This document shows positions 51,860-64,000 of a stretch of 64,000 nucleotides of DNA, in pieces. A program made the position numbers and the translations under genes. The DNA comes from Pseudomonas fluorescens (lineage in GTDB: Bacteria > Pseudomonadota > Gammaproteobacteria > Pseudomonadales > Pseudomonadaceae): contig NZ_CP015225.1 of the NCBI RefSeq assembly GCF_001623525.1, positions 2,790,001-2,854,000 of the forward strand, in the 5' to 3' direction. The stretch's first letter is position 1; the number at the start of each line of letters is the position of its first letter. The notes beneath the pieces are model-generated. The model was not told where the DNA came from. It was given only the letters and a program-made list of their open reading frames with translations, and did not search any database.

Positions 51860-54800
51860 CTACATGCCTTCCAACTCCGCCATCAAATCATTCAACCGAT
51901 CCACCTTCTCCTCGGTGATCTCGCTGGCCGCCAGCCCATCGATGTAGTCGGCCAGTTCCTGCACCGTGCTGCATTCGAACATCGCCCGCAGCGGTACGTT
52001 GCGTTGCAGGGCCTTTTGCACCCGTGAGGCGATTTGCGTCGCCAGCAAGGAATGCCCACCCAGTTCGAAGAAGTTGTCCCGCACCCCCACCCGCTCGACT
52101 TTCAGCACCTGGGCCCAGATGTCTGCCAGGGTCTGCTCCAGTTCATTGCCGGGGGCTTGGTAGTCCTGGCTTTGCAACTGGCCGATCTCCAGGGCCGGCA
52201 AGGCCTTGCGGTCGAGCTTGCCGTTGGCGTTGAGCGGCAGGCGCTCGAGCCACAGCCAGTGCAGCGGCACCATGTATTCCGGCAATTCGGCCCGCAGGCG
52301 CTGCTTGATGCGTTCCAGGCGTTCGGCGGGTTTGAGCGCCGAGTCGGTGGCAACGAGATAGCCCACCAGATGTTTGCCATTGACGCCCTCCTGCACACCC
52401 ACCGCCCCATCACGCACTTCCGGCTGTTCATGCAAGCGCGCCTCGATTTCACCCAGCTCGATGCGGTAGCCGCGGATCTTCACCTGATGGTCGATGCGCC
52501 CGACGTACTCCAACACCCCATCGCTGCGCCGCCGCGCCAGGTCGCCGGTGCGGTACAGTCGCTCTCCCGGTGCCCCGAACGGGTTCGGCACAAAGACCGG
52601 GGCGGTGCGCAGGGGATCGCTGACATAACCGCGGCCAACCCCGATGCCCGCCACGCACAACTCACCCACCGCGCCCAGCGGCACCAGGTCCAGCGCGCCG
52701 TCGAGCAGGTACAGACGATTGTTGTCGGTGGGGGTGCCAATCGGCAGATACGTACCACGGGTCGAGGCCAGGTCCACCCGGAAGAACGCCACATCATCGG
52801 AGCATTCCGCCGGGCCGTAGGCGTTGACCAGACCGATGTCCGGATAACGCAACAACCACTGGTGGGCCAGTTCCGGCGGCATCGCTTCGCCGGTGGGCAG
52901 CATCCAGCGCAAGCCGTCCAGACCGATGCGTTCCTGGGCGAGCATGCCCTGGATCAGCGACGGCACGCTTTCCAGCACGGTGATGCCCTGCTGCTGCACA
53001 TGCTCCAGCAGCCCTTGCGGGTCGTGGGCGATGGCGTTGGGCACGATGTCGACCCGGGCACCGAACAACGGCGCGGCCAGGAACTGCCAGACCGAAATAT
53101 CGAAGCTCTGGGACGCCGTCTGGGCAATCACATCCACCTCGCTCAGCGCCAGGTACGGCACTTTGCTCAGTTGGTTATTGAGCATCCCTCGCTGCTCCAC
53201 CATCACGCCTTTGGGCAGGCCGGTGGAACCGGAGGTGTAGATCACGTAGGCGAGGTTATCCGGCCCGCTGTAGACCCCTGGGTTTTCCAGCGAAAGAGCG
53301 CTGGCCTGGACGGCTTCCCACACCAGCAACTTCGGTCGTCCGGAGCAGGCGAACTCGTCCAGCAACGCCTGGGCCTGGGCCTGGCAGGCCTGGGTGCAAA
53401 CCAGTAACGGCGTGCGACTCAATTCGATGATGCGGCCCAGGCGCTGGCTCGGCAGGCCGGGATCCAGCGGCAGGTAGCCGGCACCGGCCTTGAAGCTGCC
53501 GACGATCATGCCCAGCAACTCGGCATCCCGCTCGGCCAGCAGCGCTACGGGCTGATCCAGGCCGACACCGGCAGCGATCAGGGCGTGGCCGAGGCGGTTG
53601 CTGCGTGCATTCAGCTCGGCGTAGCTGTAGCTCGTGTCCAGGCAACTGACCGCAGGGCGGTGGGGATGAGCCGCGACCCGCGCCTCGAACAGCTCGACGT
53701 AGCTCTGTTCCAACGGATAGGCATGTTCGCTCTGGTTGCAGCCTTCAATCAGGAAATCCTGCTCTTGGGCACCGATCAGCGGCAACTCGCTCATGTCACC
53801 GTGCAAGCCCTCCATCAGCGCCAGCAGCAGCCGCTTGAACTCACTCAGCAAGCCCTGGACGGTGGCTTCATCGAAGTAGCGCTGGTCGTACGAAAGGTGC
53901 AGCCCCAGGTCATCGCCCGGGTAGCAGACCGCCGTCAGCGGGAAGTTGGTGTGGGTGCGGCCCGAGTCCGAAGTGGCGTTGAGGCTTTGGGCGCGGTCCA
54001 GCACCGAGACCTCCACGGGCGCATTCTCGAACACGAACAAACTGTCGAACAGCGGCTGGCCCTTGGGCAGTTCGCTGGCCTCCTGGATGCTCACCAGCGG
54101 CAGGTATTCGTATTCGCGCAGTTGCATATTGTGGTCCAGCAAATCGCTGAGCCACTGGCGCACGCTGCAACGTTGATGGTCCTCGGGCATCTGCACGCGC
54201 AAAGCGATGCTATTGATGAACAGCCCCACAGTGCGTTGCATCTGCGGCAGCTCTACCGGGCGCCCGGCCACGGTGACGCCGAACAGCACGTCGCGGTCGC
54301 CGCTGACCCGCCGCAGCACCAGGGCCCACGCCGCTTGGGCGAAGGTGTTGACCGTCAGTTGATGGGCCTGGGCCAGTTCCCGCAGCCGTGCTCCGTCCCG
54401 GGCATCGAGACGGGTGTAGCAGTCGCCGACGATCATGCCGCCGCTGTCACCGGCGTGCTCGCGCAGGAACGGCCGGTCGCCAGGGATCGGCGTGGTCCGC
54501 TCGAAACCTTGCAGGTTGCGCTGCCACCACTGGCGGGCTTCGGCCAGGCTCTGGTGCTGCAACCAGCCGATGTAGTCGCGATAGCGCGGCGGCACGGTCA
54601 ACTGCGGTTCGCGGTTTTCACCCAGGGCGGTGTAGATCTCGAAGAAGTCATCCATCAGCAGCGAACGGCACCAGGCATCGATGAGGATGTGGTGGTTACT
54701 CATCATGAACCAGTAGCGTGCCGCGCCGACCCGAATCAGCCGCAGATGGAATGGCGCCTGGTTCAACAGATCGAAACCGGCCTCGCGTTCGTTCTTGAGC

Positions 54801-57800
54801 AGTGCCTGGAGCTTGGCTTCCTGGGCGTCTTCGGGCACCTCGGACCAGTCGAGATAATCCACCGGCGTGCTGCCGGGCCGGTGGATAATTTGCAGCATGT
54901 CTTCGCCAACGTTCCAGCAGAACGACGCGCGCAAGGCTTCGTGACGGGCGATAACCGCCTGCCAGGCCTGGGCAAAACGCTGCGGGTCCAGTTCGCTGTT
55001 GATGCGGTAGCGATCCTGCATGTAGTACAGGCCCGTGCCCGGTTCCAGCAAGGTGTGCAGAAGCATGCCTTCCTGCATCGGCGTCAGCGGGTAGACGTCC
55101 TCGATCTGCCCGGCCGGCACCGGCAGGCTGTCGAGCTGGCCCTGGGTCAGCTTCGCCAAGGGGAAGTCCGATGGTGTCAGGCCGCCCGCCTCGTCTGTCA
55201 GGCAGTGCTCGATCAGGCGTTGCAACTCATCGAGGTAGGCACCGGCCAGGGTCGCGATGGCCTGACGATCATGCCGTTCGCGGCTGAACGTCCAGCGCAG
55301 CAGCAACTCGCCACCGCTGACCTGGCTGTCGACACTCAGCTCATTGGGCAGCGGCGCGTCGGGATCGTGGATCGCCCCCAACGGCGCATCCAGCGGCTGG
55401 AACAGCGCATCATGACCCAAGGTCTGGTCAAGCTGGCCCAGGTAGTTGAAGGTGATCGCCGCATGCGGCAGGTTGGCCATCGTCTGGCGAGTCGCGGCGT
55501 CGGCCAGGTAGCGCAATACGCCATGGCCGAGGCCCTTGTGGGGCACTGCGCGCAATTGTTCCTTGATGGCCTTGATAGACGCTCCGAAGCCTTCGGTCGC
55601 TGGGCTCAGGCGCACGGGATAGACGCTGGTGAACCAGCCGACGGTGCGGGTGAGGTCAATGTCGTCGAACAGCGCTTCGCGGCCGTGGCCTTCAAGCTGG
55701 ACCAGGGTCGAGGCATGGCCGCTCCAGCGGCACAGCACACGGGCCAGGGCGGTAAGCAGCAGGTCGTTGACTTGGGTGCGGTAGGCGCTCGGCGCCTGTT
55801 GCAACAGTTGCCGGGTGCGCTCGGCGTCCAGGCGTACGCTGACAGTTTCAGCATGACGCTCCAGGAGCCCGCCCTCGGGATTCGCGCACGGCAGCGGCAC
55901 CTGCGCGCCGCTCAACTGTGCTTGCCACCACGCCAGTTCTTCGCGCAGAGATTCGCTGCCGGCGTAAGCCTGCAAGCGCGCGGCCCAGTCCCGCATTGGG
56001 CTGGTCTTGGCTGACAATTGCGCCGCCTGCCCGATGGCGAGCGGGCGGTAGACGGTTTGCAAATCGTCCATCAACACCCGCCACGACACACCGTCGACCA
56101 CCAGGTGATGGATGACGATCAGCAACCGTTGCTGGCCGTCGGGGAACTGCGCCAGCACTGCGCGCAGCAATGGCCCGGTGGCCAGATTGAAACGGCTCTG
56201 CGTCTCGGCAAACAACGCTTCGCAATCCTGCGCGGTGTCCACGGACACGTGCCGCAACAGCGCCGCGTCAGACAACGGCTGGTGCTCGGCCTGCCAGTGC
56301 CCGGTGCTTTCGTCGAAGCCCAGGCGCAAGGCATCATGGTGCTGGAGGAGGCTGCGCAGTGCCTGTTCCAGCGGTTGCGGCGCCAGCGCCGTAGTCGGCT
56401 CCAGCACCAGCGCCTGATTCCAGTGATGCCGGTTGGGGATCGGGCGCTCGAAGAACCAGTGCTGGATCGGCGTCAGCCCGGACTCACCCTGCAACAGGCC
56501 CTGCTCGGCAAGCACCTGCTGGCTGCGCGTGGCAACCGCGGCCAAAGTCTGCACGGTCTGGTGCTGGAACAAGTCCCGGGGGGTGAAATGAATGCCCTGC
56601 TGCCGAGCGCGGCTGACCACCTGGATGGACAGGATCGAATCGCCGCCCAGCTCGAAGAAATTATCGTTGAGGCCCACCTGCGTCACGTTCAGCACGTCGC
56701 ACCAGATCGCCGCCAAGGTCTGTTCCAGGGCATTGCTCGGCGCCACGTAGTGTTGGCGATTGAGTTCGGGATCGGGCATCGGCAAGGCGCGGCGGTCGAG
56801 CTTGCCGTTGGCGGTCAGCGGCATGCTCGCCAGCAGGATCAGGTGCGTGGGCACCATGTAGTCCGGCAACTGGGCCTTGAGGTGGTTTTTCAAGGCGTCG
56901 CGCAGGGCCGCTTGTCGCCCGTCGTCCTGGCTGGCGACGTCGCTCACCAGATAGCCGGCCAGTTGCTTGCCCCCCGGCGTGTCGAGGGCCAGTACCACGG
57001 CCTCGCGCACCGCGTCATGTTCCAGCAAACGGGTTTCGATTTCCCCCAGCTCGATACGGAAGCCGCGGATTTTCACCTGATGGTCGATCCGTCCCAGGTA
57101 CTCCACCAGCCCATCGGCACGCTGGCGCACCAGGTCGCCGGTGCGATACAGGCGCCCACCGTCGGTGGCGAACGGGTCGGCGACGAAACGCTCGGCGGTC
57201 ATCCCCGGACGCTGGTGATAACCCTGGGCCAGACCGGCGCCACCCACATACAACTCACCGGTGGCGCCTGGCGGCACCAACGCCAGGTCGGCGTCGAGGA
57301 TGTACGCCATGCGGGCGCCAATCACGCTGCCAATCGGCACACTGGCCGCGCCCTCCTCCAATTGCTCGGGGGCCAGGCTCGCCAGAGGCATGACCACGGT
57401 TTCGGTCGGACCATAGGCATTGAAGAACAGGCTCGGGTTGAACGCCGCGCGAATGCGCTGCAAATGCTCGCCCGTCAGGGCTTCGCCACCGGTGATGCAC
57501 ATGCGCACCGGCAGGGTCTGTCCCTGCGTCGCCAGCCACTGCGCCAGCTGGCTGCCGTAGCTGGGGGTGAAGCCAAGAATGTTGATGCGATGCTGGCGAA
57601 TCAGCCCGCAGATTTCCTCGGCGTCCCATTGGCCCTGGGCCCGCAGCACCACGTGGGCGCCACTGAGCAATGGCACCAGCAGACGTTCAGTGGCCGCATC
57701 GAAGTTGATGGAATAGAAATGCAGCTCGCAATCGTCCGGGCGCATGCCGAAACGCTGGATCACTGCCTGGCAATGCATGGCGATTTCACCATGGGACACC

Positions 57801-60800
57801 ACCACGCCCTTGGGCTTGCCGGTGGAGCCGGAGGTGTAGATCAGGTAGGCCTGGTGTTGCGGCAGGTTGATCAGCGGCAGCGCGTGATCCGGGTACTGCG
57901 CCAAGGCCGGCGAATCATCTTCCAGGCACCAGCAGCCCACGCCGTCGGGCAATGCACCGAGGGCCTGGAGCATCGCCCGGTCGCTGAGCAACAGGCTGAT
58001 GCCACTGTCTTCGATCATGTAGTGCAGGCGATCCAGCGGGTATTCCGGATCCAGCGGCACATAGGCACCGCCGGCCTTGAGAATCGCCAGCAGGCCAATG
58101 ACCATTTCCAGCGAACGCTCCAGGGCCAGGCCCACCCGCACCTGCGGCCCGACGCCCCGCTCGCGCAGCATCCAGGCCAGACGATTGGCACTGCTGTCCA
58201 GTTGCGCATACGTCAGGGTCTGCCCGGCAAAAGTCAGGGCCGGCGCATCGGGACGCATCCGCGCCTGTTCGTCGAACAACTCATGGAGGCATCGATCCAG
58301 GTGATGCTCACCAGGCTCGACGCCCAGGCTGTCGAGCAGTTGTTGCTGCTCGCGGGTGTCCAGCAACGGCAGTTCGCTCAGGCGTCGGGCCGGATCGTCC
58401 AGCAACGCTTCCAGCAGATTGCGCCAGTGCCCGGCCATGCGCGCGATGCGTGGTTCGTCGAACAGGTCGGTGCTGTAGGTCAGGCAGCAACCCAGGCGCT
58501 GGTCCAGGTCGGTGACTTCCAGGTTGAGGTCGAACTTGGTGGCCCGGGCGTCGTTGACCAGGTATTCCACCGTCATGCCGGCCAACGTGCGGCTCTGCTG
58601 GAATTCCCAGCGCTGCACGTTGCACATCACCTGGAACAACGGGTTGTAGGCCGCACTGCGCGGCGGTTGCAGGGCTTCCACCAGATGATCGAACGGCAAA
58701 TCCTGGTGGGACTGGCCTTCGATGACGGTGTGGCGCACCTGTTCGAACAGCTCGCCCACCGACATCTGCCCGTCGAGCTGGCAACGCAACACTTGGGTGT
58801 TGAGGAACGCACCGATCAGCCCTTCGCTTTCCGGGCGGATGCGGTTCGCCACCGGCGCGCCGATGCGCAAGTCGGTCTGGCCGCTGTAGCGGTAGAGCAA
58901 CACGGCCAGGGCGGCGGTCATGGTCATGAACAGGGTCAGGCCCTGTTGCGCGTTGAAGGCACGGACCCGCGCCGCCAAATCATCGCTGAGGTCGAAACGG
59001 AACAGTTCACCGCGATGGCTTTGCACCGACGGACGCGGGCGATCGCCGGGCAGCTCCAGCAGCGGATGTTCGCGACCCAGTTGCGTGGTCCAGTAGTCCA
59101 ACTGCCGTTGACGCTCGCCGGACTCCAACCACTGACGCTGCCAGACACTGTAGTCCAGGTACTGCACCGGCAAGGGTTCCAGGGGCGATTCGCGATCGTC
59201 AATAAAGGCTTCGTACAGCGCGCTCAGTTCACGGGCAAAAATGTCCATCGCCCAGCCTTCGGTGACGATGTGGTGCAGCGTCAGCACAAAGTAATGCTCA
59301 TGCTCGGCGGTCTTGACCAGGCAGGCCCGCAGCAGCGGTCCGGTTTCCAGGTCGAAGGGCTTGTGGGCCTCGCTGTCGGCCAGTTGCTGCACCCGCTGTT
59401 CGCGGACATCAAAGGCCAGCATCGAGAAGTCCTTCCAGTCCATGCGCAGGCCCGTCTCGCCGTGCACCTGCTGGTGGGCCACGCCGTCAACGCTCGGGAA
59501 CGTGGTGCGCAGGGTTTCGTGGCGCAGGATCAACGCCTGCAAGGCCGCCTCGAAGCGCCCGACATCCAGCACCCCGCGCAGGCGCGCCATGCCACCGACG
59601 TTGTAGGCCGGGCTGTCCGGCTCCATCTGCCAGAGGAACCACATGCGCTGCTGGGAGTAGGACAGCGGCACCGGTTGGCTGCGGTCAACCTTCTCGATCG
59701 GTGGCTGGCGGTTGGCCTGGCCGCTGGCCTGGATCAAGCGCACCTGTTCGGCGAAGGCCCCCAGCTCACTGGCCTCGAACAAAGTGCGCAGCGGCAGTTC
59801 GACATCGCAGGTTTGGCGGGTGCGGGAAATGATCTGGGTCGCCAGCAGCGAATGACCGCCGAGCGCAAAGAAATCGTCCCGCAGGCCAATGCGCGCAAGG
59901 CCCAGCACCTGGCGCCAGATGCCGGCGATTTGTTGCTCGAGGACGCTGGCCGGCTCGACGTGCTCGCGCACCTGCCACTGCGGCTCGGGCAAGGCGCGGC
60001 GATCGAGCTTGCCGCTCGGGCTCAAAGGCATGACGTCCAGGCGCAGCAGTTGGGCGGGCACCATGTAATCCGGCAGTTCGGCGGCCAGGGCGGCCTTGAG
60101 CCGGGTGTTCAATTCATCCTGGCCTTGGGCGACCTCCGGCGCGGTGTAGTAACCGATCAACTGCGGGCCGGCCGAGGTGTTGCGCACCAGCACCGCGACC
60201 TGGGCGACGCCGTCCTGGGCCAGCAGGCGCGCTTCGATTTCCTGTGGCTCGACCCGAAAACCGCGCAGCTTGACCTGCTGGTCGAGGCGGCCAAGGTACT
60301 CGATCACGCCGTCGGCGTTCCAACGCGCACGGTCACCGGTACGGTATAACCGCGCACCGGCCTGTCCCAATGGGTCGGCAACAAAACGCTCGGCGCTCAG
60401 GCCCGGACGCCCTAGGTAACCCCGGGCCAGGCCCAGGCCGCCAATGCACAGCTCGCCTGGCACGCCGGCCGGCACGGGATTGAGGTCGCTGTCGAGTACC
60501 CGGCACAGGACGTTGCCCAAGGGCCGGCCGATCGGCGAGCGCTCGCCATCGGCCTCGGTGCAATGCCAATGGGTGACGTTGATCGCGGTTTCGGTCGGGC
60601 CGTAGCGGTTGTGTAATTGCACTGACGGCAGTTGCGCCAACACCCGGTTGCGCAGTTCGGCGGGCAAGGCCTCGCCACCAGAGAACAGCCGGCGCAGGCT
60701 GGTGCAGCGGGCGCTCAGTGGTTCATCGACAAACAGGCTGAGCAGCGGCGGTACGAAGTGCAGCGTGGTGACGCCAAACTGCTGCACCAACTGGGCGATG

Positions 60801-63800
60801 CGGTGCGGGTCACGGTGCTCACCGGGGCCAGCCAGCACCAGTTGACTGCCGGTGATCAGCGGCCAGAAGCATTCCCAGACCGACACGTCGAAACTGATGG
60901 GGGCCTTTTGCATCAGCACATCGATGGCATCCAGCCCATAGGTCGCTTGCATCCATTGCAGGCGCTCAGCCAAAGCCGCGTGGGTATTGCCGACGCCCTT
61001 GGGCTGGCCGGTGGAGCCGGAGGTGTAGATCACGTAGGCCAGGTGGTCGCCGTGCAGATGCAGACCCGGCGGGTTGCTCGGCCATTGTTCCAGGTGCAGG
61101 GCGTCCATGGCGATGACACTGACGCCGTCGCAAGCTGGCAAACGTTCGAGCAGCGCGGTTTGGGTCAGCAGCAAGTCGACGCCGCTGTCGTCGAGCATGT
61201 AGGCCAGGCGTTCGGCCGGGTAGTCCGCGTCCAGCGGCACATAGGCACCGCCGGCCTTGATGATGGCCAGCACACCGATGAGCAACTGCGGCGAACGCTC
61301 GGCGGCAATCGCTACGCACACGTCCGGGCCCACGCCCTTGTCCCGCAGGTAATGGGCCAGGCGATTGGCCTGGGCGTGCAGCTCGGCATAATCGAGTTGA
61401 CCACCGTCCCAGCGCAGGGCGATCCGTTGCGGCGTGTTGCGGGCCTGCTCGTTCAACAACTCCGGCAGCCATTGGCTGGCCGGCGCGCATGGGGCCGCGC
61501 TCCACTGCTGCTGTTGGCTGTGTTCATCGGCGGTCAATAACGGTACATCGCCGATGGCTTGCTGCGGACCGGCACAGACCGCCCGTAACAGATTGCCGTA
61601 ATGCGTTGCCAACCGCTCGATGGTCGCCGCCTCGAACAGTTCGTCGGCGTAGTCGAACGACAGGGTCAACCGGCCATTGCGGTCTTCTTCGCTGTGCAAT
61701 TGCAGGTCGAACTTGGCTTCGCGGCTATGCCACGGCAACTCCTCGGCCAGCAGCCCCGGCAGACGGCGCAAGGCACTCAGGTCACGCTGCTGGTGGTTGA
61801 ACATCACTTGGAACAGGCCTTGCTCGCGCGCCTCGGGAATCGCTTCGAGCAGTTGTTCGAATGGCAAGTCCTGGTGGGCCTGGGCCCCGAGCGTGGCTTC
61901 CCGGGCCTGGGCCAGCAACGCGGCAAACGGTTGACGGGAATCGACCTGCCCGCGCAGCACCTGGGTGTTGATGAAAAAGCCGATCAGCCCCTGGGTTTCC
62001 AGGCGCGGACGGTTGGCGTTGGGCACGCCAATGCGAATGTCGGATTGCCCGGTGTAACGCTGCAACAGCGCCTGGAAAGCCGCCAGCAACAGCATGAACG
62101 GCGTCGCGTCATGGGCCTGGGCCACGTGGCGCAGGGCCTCGCCGAGGTCCTTGTCCAGGCGCAGGCTGTGCCGCGCGGCGCTGCGCTGGCGTTGCGCGCT
62201 GCGTGGGTGATCCGTGCCCAGCACCAGGGCCGATTGTTCAGCGCCCAGTTGCTGCTTCCAGTAGCTCAGTTGGCGCTCGGCCTCGCCCTGGGCGAGCCAT
62301 TGGCGTTGCCAACTGCCGTAGTCGGCGTATTGCAACGGCAATGGCGCCAGTTCAGCAACCTGGCCTTGGGAGGCGGCGGCGTACAAGCGGGAGAATTCTT
62401 CGATCAAGACACTCATCGACCAGCCGTCGGCGATGATGTGGTGCAACGTCACCAGCAGTTGGTGATCATCCTCGTCGAGGCGCAACAGGGTGACCCGCAG
62501 CAGCGGCCCTTTCTCCAGATCGAACGGCGTGGCCGCTTCGTCTTCTCGAACCTGCCGCGCCCGGGCTTCGCGCGAGTCGGCAGGCAGGTCGCCGAGGTCG
62601 ATGACATGCAGCTTGAATTCCCCTGCTGGATCGATCTGTTGCAGCGCCACGCCATCGCGCTCCAGGAACCGCGTGCGCAGGGACTCATGACGCTCGATCA
62701 GTTGCTGGAAACTGGTGCGCAACGCGTCTTCGTCCAGCTCGCCGCGCAGGTGCAAGGCGCCGGGAATATTGTAGGCATGGCTCGTCGGGTCAAGCCGCCA
62801 GGTAATCCACAAACGGTTCTGGGCCAGGGATTGCGGCAACGCTTCGTCCCGCGACAATGCGCTGATCGCTCCTTGAGGCTGGCCGCCGTCCTGTTGCTGG
62901 TTCGCCACCGCTTCGGCGAACGCGGCCAGGGTCGGGGCTTCGAACAGCAGGCGCAGGTTCAGTTCCAGCCCCAGGATCTCCCGTAGTCGTGCGATCATCT
63001 GGGTGGCGGCGATGGAATTACCGCCCAACAGGAAGAAGTGATCGTCAGCCTGGACTTGTTCGACCTGCAGCTGCTCCCGCCAGATTTGGCCGATGAGCGT
63101 TTGCAGCTCGGAGGACGGCGCAGACTCATCAGCGTCTTCTACCTCGGCTGACGGGAACTGTGCATAACTGTCCAAGCTGCCGTCGGCCAATCGACTGCGG
63201 CACGCCGAGCGCTGCAACTTGCCGCTGGAGGTCTTGGGCAACGCGCCGGGATTGAGCAGCGCCACCACGCTCGGGGCTTGCTGGCAGGCCTCGGCCACGG
63301 CTTGGCGAATGGCTTTGATCAAGGCTTCGGGCGGCAAGATTTTCTGCACGCTGCGGCTGATTTCCGCGGCGATGCCGATGCCTTCCTCGCCACCATCGTT
63401 GACCGCGAACGCGGCCACGCGCCCCTTGCGCACCACCTCCACTTCGCGCTCGATGGCTTGCTCGATGTCCTGGGGATAGAGGTTATGCCCGCGCACGATC
63501 AACAGGTCTTTCAAGCGACCGGTGATGAACAGCTCACCGTCGCGCAGGAAACCCAGGTCGCCGGTACGCAGCCAGGTCCGGCCATCGTGCTGGACAAAGG
63601 TCTTGGCGCTGGCTTCGGGGTTGCGCCAATAGCCCAGGGCGATGCTCGGGCCGGCAGCCCAGACTTCACCGACCTGATTGTCGGCCAACGGCTGCGCCGT
63701 AGCGGGCTCGACGATCAGCACCGCGTGCCCGGGCTGACTGACACCGCAACTCATCACCGCACTGCCCTGCCCCGGCTCGGCTCGGTTTTGCGCCAGTGCC

Positions 63801-64000
63801 GCATCATCCACCCGCAGCGAAGGAATGCCGTGGCGGCGTGGCGTGCCGGCGACGAACAGGGTCGCTTCGGCCAGGCCGTAGGAGGCCATGAAATTGTCCG
63901 GCGTGAAACCGCACGGGGCGAACTTCTCGGCAAAACGTTCCAGGGTGTCGAGGCGGATCGGCTCGGAACCGGAATAGGCCACGCGCCAGCCGCTCAGGTC
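51860..64000 (-). CDS. pvdL: PvdL, pyoverdine chromophore NRPS (5' end outside window)
   Basis: The frame is open from the right edge (4046 residues visible). Order: C-terminal part of a fatty-acyl-AMP ligase, carrier domain (GGNSIAATQ near 63030), C1 (HHIIADG), A1 ([13 protein letters not shown]), carrier (GGHSLLATQ near 59850), C2 (HHIVTEG), A2, carrier (GGDSILSIQ near 56640), epimerase ([11 protein letters not shown] near 56095), C3 (NHHILIDAW), A3, carrier (GGHSLLATQ near 52045). There is no thioesterase. This is exactly the PvdL plan: acyl chain, L-Glu, D-Tyr, L-Dab, passed to the next synthetase. The first domain is truncated by the window. C2 has E for D and C3 has A for G in the HHxxxDG motif. 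Confidence 0.95.
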   Translation of the reverse strand, partial: DLSGWRVAYSGSEPIRLDTLERFAEKFAPCGFTPDNFMASYGLAEATLFVAGTPRRHGIPSLRVDDAALAQNRAEPGQGSAVMSCGVSQPGHAVLIVEPATAQPLADNQVGEVWAAGPSIALGYWRNPEASAKTFVQHDGRTWLRTGDLGFLRDGELFITGRLKDLLIVRGHNLYPQDIEQAIEREVEVVRKGRVAAFAVNDGGEEGIGIAAEISRSVQKILPPEALIKAIRQAVAEACQQAPSVVALLNPGALPKTSSGKLQRSACRSRLADGSLDSYAQFPSAEVEDADESAPSSELQTLIGQIWREQLQVEQVQADDHFFLLGGNSIAATQMIARLREILGLELNLRLLFEAPTLAAFAEAVANQQQDGGQPQGAISALSRDEALPQSLAQNRLWITWRLDPTSHAYNIPGALHLRGELDEDALRTSFQQLIERHESLRTRFLERDGVALQQIDPAGEFKLHVIDLGDLPADSREARARQVREDEAATPFDLEKGPLLRVTLLRLDEDDHQLLVTLHHIIADGWSMSVLIEEFSRLYAAASQGQVAELAPLPLQYADYGSWQRQWLAQGEAERQLSYWKQQLGAEQSALVLGTDHPRSAQRQRSAARHSLRLDKDLGEALRHVAQAHDATPFMLLLAAFQALLQRYTGQSDIRIGVPNANRPRLETQGLIGFFINTQVLRGQVDSRQPFAALLAQAREATLGAQAHQDLPFEQLLEAIPEAREQGLFQVMFNHQQRDLSALRRLPGLLAEELPWHSREAKFDLQLHSEEDRNGRLTLSFDYADELFEAATIERLATHYGNLLRAVCAGPQQAIGDVPLLTADEHSQQQQWSAAPCAPASQWLPELLNEQARNTPQRIALRWDGGQLDYAELHAQANRLAHYLRDKGVGPDVCVAIAAERSPQLLIGVLAIIKAGGAYVPLDADYPAERLAYMLDDSGVDLLLTQTALLERLPACDGVSVIAMDALHLEQWPSNPPGLHLHGDHLAYVIYTSGSTGQPKGVGNTHAALAERLQWMQATYGLDAIDVLMQKAPISFDVSVWECFWPLITGSQLVLAGPGEHRDPHRIAQLVQQFGVTTLHFVPPLLSLFVDEPLSARCTSLRRLFSGGEALPAELRNRVLAQLPSVQLHNRYGPTETAINVTHWHCTEADGERSPIGRPLGNVLCRVLDSDLNPVPAGVPGELCIGGLGLARGYLGRPGLSAERFVADPLGQAGARLYRTGDRARWNADGVIEYLGRLDQQVKLRGFRVEPQEIEARLLAQDGVAQVAVLVRNTSAGPQLIGYYTAPEVAQGQDELNTRLKAALAAELPDYMVPAQLLRLDVMPLSPSGKLDRRALPEPQWQVREHVEPASVLEQQIAGIWRQVLGLARIGLRDDFFALGGHSLLATQIISRTRQTCDVELPLRTLFEASELGAFAEQVRLIQASGQANRQPPIEKVDRSQPVPLSYSQQRMWFLWQMEPDSPAYNVGGMARLRGVLDVGRFEAALQALILRHETLRTTFPSVDGVAHQQVHGETGLRMDWKDFSMLAFDVREQRVQQLADSEAHKPFDLETGPLLRACLVKTAEHEHYFVLTLHHIVTEGWAMDIFARELSALYEAFIDDRESPLEPLPVQYLDYSVWQRQWLESGERQRQLDYWTTQLGREHPLLELPGDRPRPSVQSHRGELFRFDLSDDLAARVRAFNAQQGLTLFMTMTAALAVLLYRYSGQTDLRIGAPVANRIRPESEGLIGAFLNTQVLRCQLDGQMSVGELFEQVRHTVIEGQSHQDLPFDHLVEALQPPRSAAYNPLFQVMCNVQRWEFQQSRTLAGMTVEYLVNDARATKFDLNLEVTDLDQRLGCCLTYSTDLFDEPRIARMAGHWRNLLEALLDDPARRLSELPLLDTREQQQLLDSLGVEPGEHHLDRCLHELFDEQARMRPDAPALTFAGQTLTYAQLDSSANRLAWMLRERGVGPQVRVGLALERSLEMVIGLLAILKAGGAYVPLDPEYPLDRLHYMIEDSGISLLLSDRAMLQALGALPDGVGCWCLEDDSPALAQYPDHALPLINLPQHQAYLIYTSGSTGKPKGVVVSHGEIAMHCQAVIQRFGMRPDDCELHFYSINFDAATERLLVPLLSGAHVVLRAQGQWDAEEICGLIRQHRINILGFTPSYGSQLAQWLATQGQTLPVRMCITGGEALTGEHLQRIRAAFNPSLFFNAYGPTETVVMPLASLAPEQLEEGAASVPIGSVIGARMAYILDADLALVPPGATGELYVGGAGLAQGYHQRPGMTAERFVADPFATDGGRLYRTGDLVRQRADGLVEYLGRIDHQVKIRGFRIELGEIETRLLEHDAVREAVVLALDTPGGKQLAGYLVSDVASQDDGRQAALRDALKNHLKAQLPDYMVPTHLILLASMPLTANGKLDRRALPMPDPELNRQHYVAPSNALEQTLAAIWCDVLNVTQVGLNDNFFELGGDSILSIQVVSRARQQGIHFTPRDLFQHQTVQTLAAVATRSQQVLAEQGLLQGESGLTPIQHWFFERPIPNRHHWNQALVLEPTTALAPQPLEQALRSLLQHHDALRLGFDESTGHWQAEHQPLSDAALLRHVSVDTAQDCEALFAETQSRFNLATGPLLRAVLAQFPDGQQRLLIVIHHLVVDGVSWRVLMDDLQTVYRPLAIGQAAQLSAKTSPMRDWAARLQAYAGSESLREELAWWQAQLSGAQVPLPCANPEGGLLERHAETVSVRLDAERTRQLLQQAPSAYRTQVNDLLLTALARVLCRWSGHASTLVQLEGHGREALFDDIDLTRTVGWFTSVYPVRLSPATEGFGASIKAIKEQLRAVPHKGLGHGVLRYLADAATRQTMANLPHAAITFNYLGQLDQTLGHDALFQPLDAPLGAIHDPDAPLPNELSVDSQVSGGELLLRWTFSRERHDRQAIATLAGAYLDELQRLIEHCLTDEAGGLTPSDFPLAKLTQGQLDSLPVPAGQIEDVYPLTPMQEGMLLHTLLEPGTGLYYMQDRYRINSELDPQRFAQAWQAVIARHEALRASFCWNVGEDMLQIIHRPGSTPVDYLDWSEVPEDAQEAKLQALLKNEREAGFDLLNQAPFHLRLIRVGAARYWFMMSNHHILIDAWCRSLLMDDFFEIYTALGENREPQLTVPPRYRDYIGWLQHQSLAEARQWWQRNLQGFERTTPIPGDRPFLREHAGDSGGMIVGDCYTRLDARDGARLRELAQAHQLTVNTFAQAAWALVLRRVSGDRDVLFGVTVAGRPVELPQMQRTVGLFINSIALRVQMPEDHQRCSVRQWLSDLLDHNMQLREYEYLPLVSIQEASELPKGQPLFDSLFVFENAPVEVSVLDRAQSLNATSDSGRTHTNFPLTAVCYPGDDLGLHLSYDQRYFDEATVQGLLSEFKRLLLALMEGLHGDMSELPLIGAQEQDFLIEGCNQSEHAYPLEQSYVELFEARVAAHPHRPAVSCLDTSYSYAELNARSNRLGHALIAAGVGLDQPVALLAERDAELLGMIVGSFKAGAGYLPLDPGLPSQRLGRIIELSRTPLLVCTQACQAQAQALLDEFACSGRPKLLVWEAVQASALSLENPGVYSGPDNLAYVIYTSGSTGLPKGVMVEQRGMLNNQLSKVPYLALSEVDVIAQTASQSFDISVWQFLAAPLFGARVDIVPNAIAHDPQGLLEHVQQQGITVLESVPSLIQGMLAQERIGLDGLRWMLPTGEAMPPELAHQWLLRYPDIGLVNAYGPAECSDDVAFFRVDLASTRGTYLPIGTPTDNNRLYLLDGALDLVPLGAVGELCVAGIGVGRGYVSDPLRTAPVFVPNPFGAPGERLYRTGDLARRRSDGVLEYVGRIDHQVKIRGYRIELGEIEARLHEQPEVRDGAVGVQEGVNGKHLVGYLVATDSALKPAERLERIKQRLRAELPEYMVPLHWLWLERLPLNANGKLDRKALPALEIGQLQSQDYQAPGNELEQTLADIWAQVLKVERVGVRDNFFELGGHSLLATQIASRVQKALQRNVPLRAMFECSTVQELADYIDGLAASEITEEKVDRLNDLMAELEGM

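Noticed and set aside
56018..60349. 1443-codon open frame on the plus strand opposite pvdL
   Set aside because: It is a shadow of high-GC coding DNA: low-complexity His/Gln/Arg-rich product, no ribosome binding site, and the minus strand encodes clear NRPS domains.

Overview
The window looks like chromosomal DNA of a fluorescent pseudomonad of the P. fluorescens complex. It is GC-rich, carries oprF-sigX-cmpX-crfX-cmaX-rraA-ppsA-ppsR in the usual Pseudomonas order, has two kinds of short REP/REPIN palindromes in intergenic gaps, and ends in the pyoverdine chromophore synthetase pvdL. The species cannot be fixed from the sequence; relatives of P. brassicacearum/kilonensis are a reasonable guess because an SPI-1-type type III secretion system (T3SS) is known there.

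Region 1 (1-19167, all minus strand) is an Inv/Mxi/Spa (SPI-1) type T3SS. In transcription order it reads invF, invG, invE, invA, invC, invI, invJ, spaO, spaP, spaQ, spaR, spaS, a gap with two REPINs, sicA, sipB, sipC, sipD, iacP, hilA, iagB (cut by the window edge). Most genes overlap by 4 bases and have nearly the same length as their Salmonella counterparts. Oddities: spaO carries two +1 frameshifts, each at a six-base G/C run, but its internal start and ribosome binding site are intact; sipC has a duplicated segment of about 89 residues; hilA is short; invB, sipA, sicP and sptP are absent from their expected places. The needle genes (prg/org) would lie beyond the left edge.

Region 2 (19168-31366, plus strand) is nitrate assimilation: nasS-nasT (nitrate sensor and ANTAR antiterminator), nasA (transporter), a PP2C phosphatase/protein kinase fusion, nirB-nirD (nitrite reductase), nasC (nitrate reductase) and cobA (siroheme synthesis). 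Upstream of both nasA and nirB there is a sigma-54 promoter, then two hairpins with six-base A..G.. loops (the ANTAR target), then an intrinsic terminator. This predicts nitrogen control at initiation and nitrate control by antitermination.

Region 3 (31381-40601) is the conserved envelope/metabolic block: oprF, sigX, cmpX, crfX, cmaX, rraA, an alpha/beta hydrolase, ppsA, and divergent ppsR.

Region 4 (40734-64000) holds an exported DJ-1/PfpI protein with a divergent LysR regulator, then pyoverdine genes (mbtH-like, pvdH, and a large 3' part of pvdL) interrupted by a thiol-redox module: a two-component pair (dsbS/dsbR-like) divergent from dsbD, a TlpA/DsbE-like gene and dsbG. A perfect PvdS-type iron-starvation box precedes pvdH and a one-mismatch version precedes mbtH. 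A direct repeat with 11-base period between dsbR and dsbD looks like the response-regulator operator. No tRNA, rRNA, insertion sequence, prophage or CRISPR array was seen.
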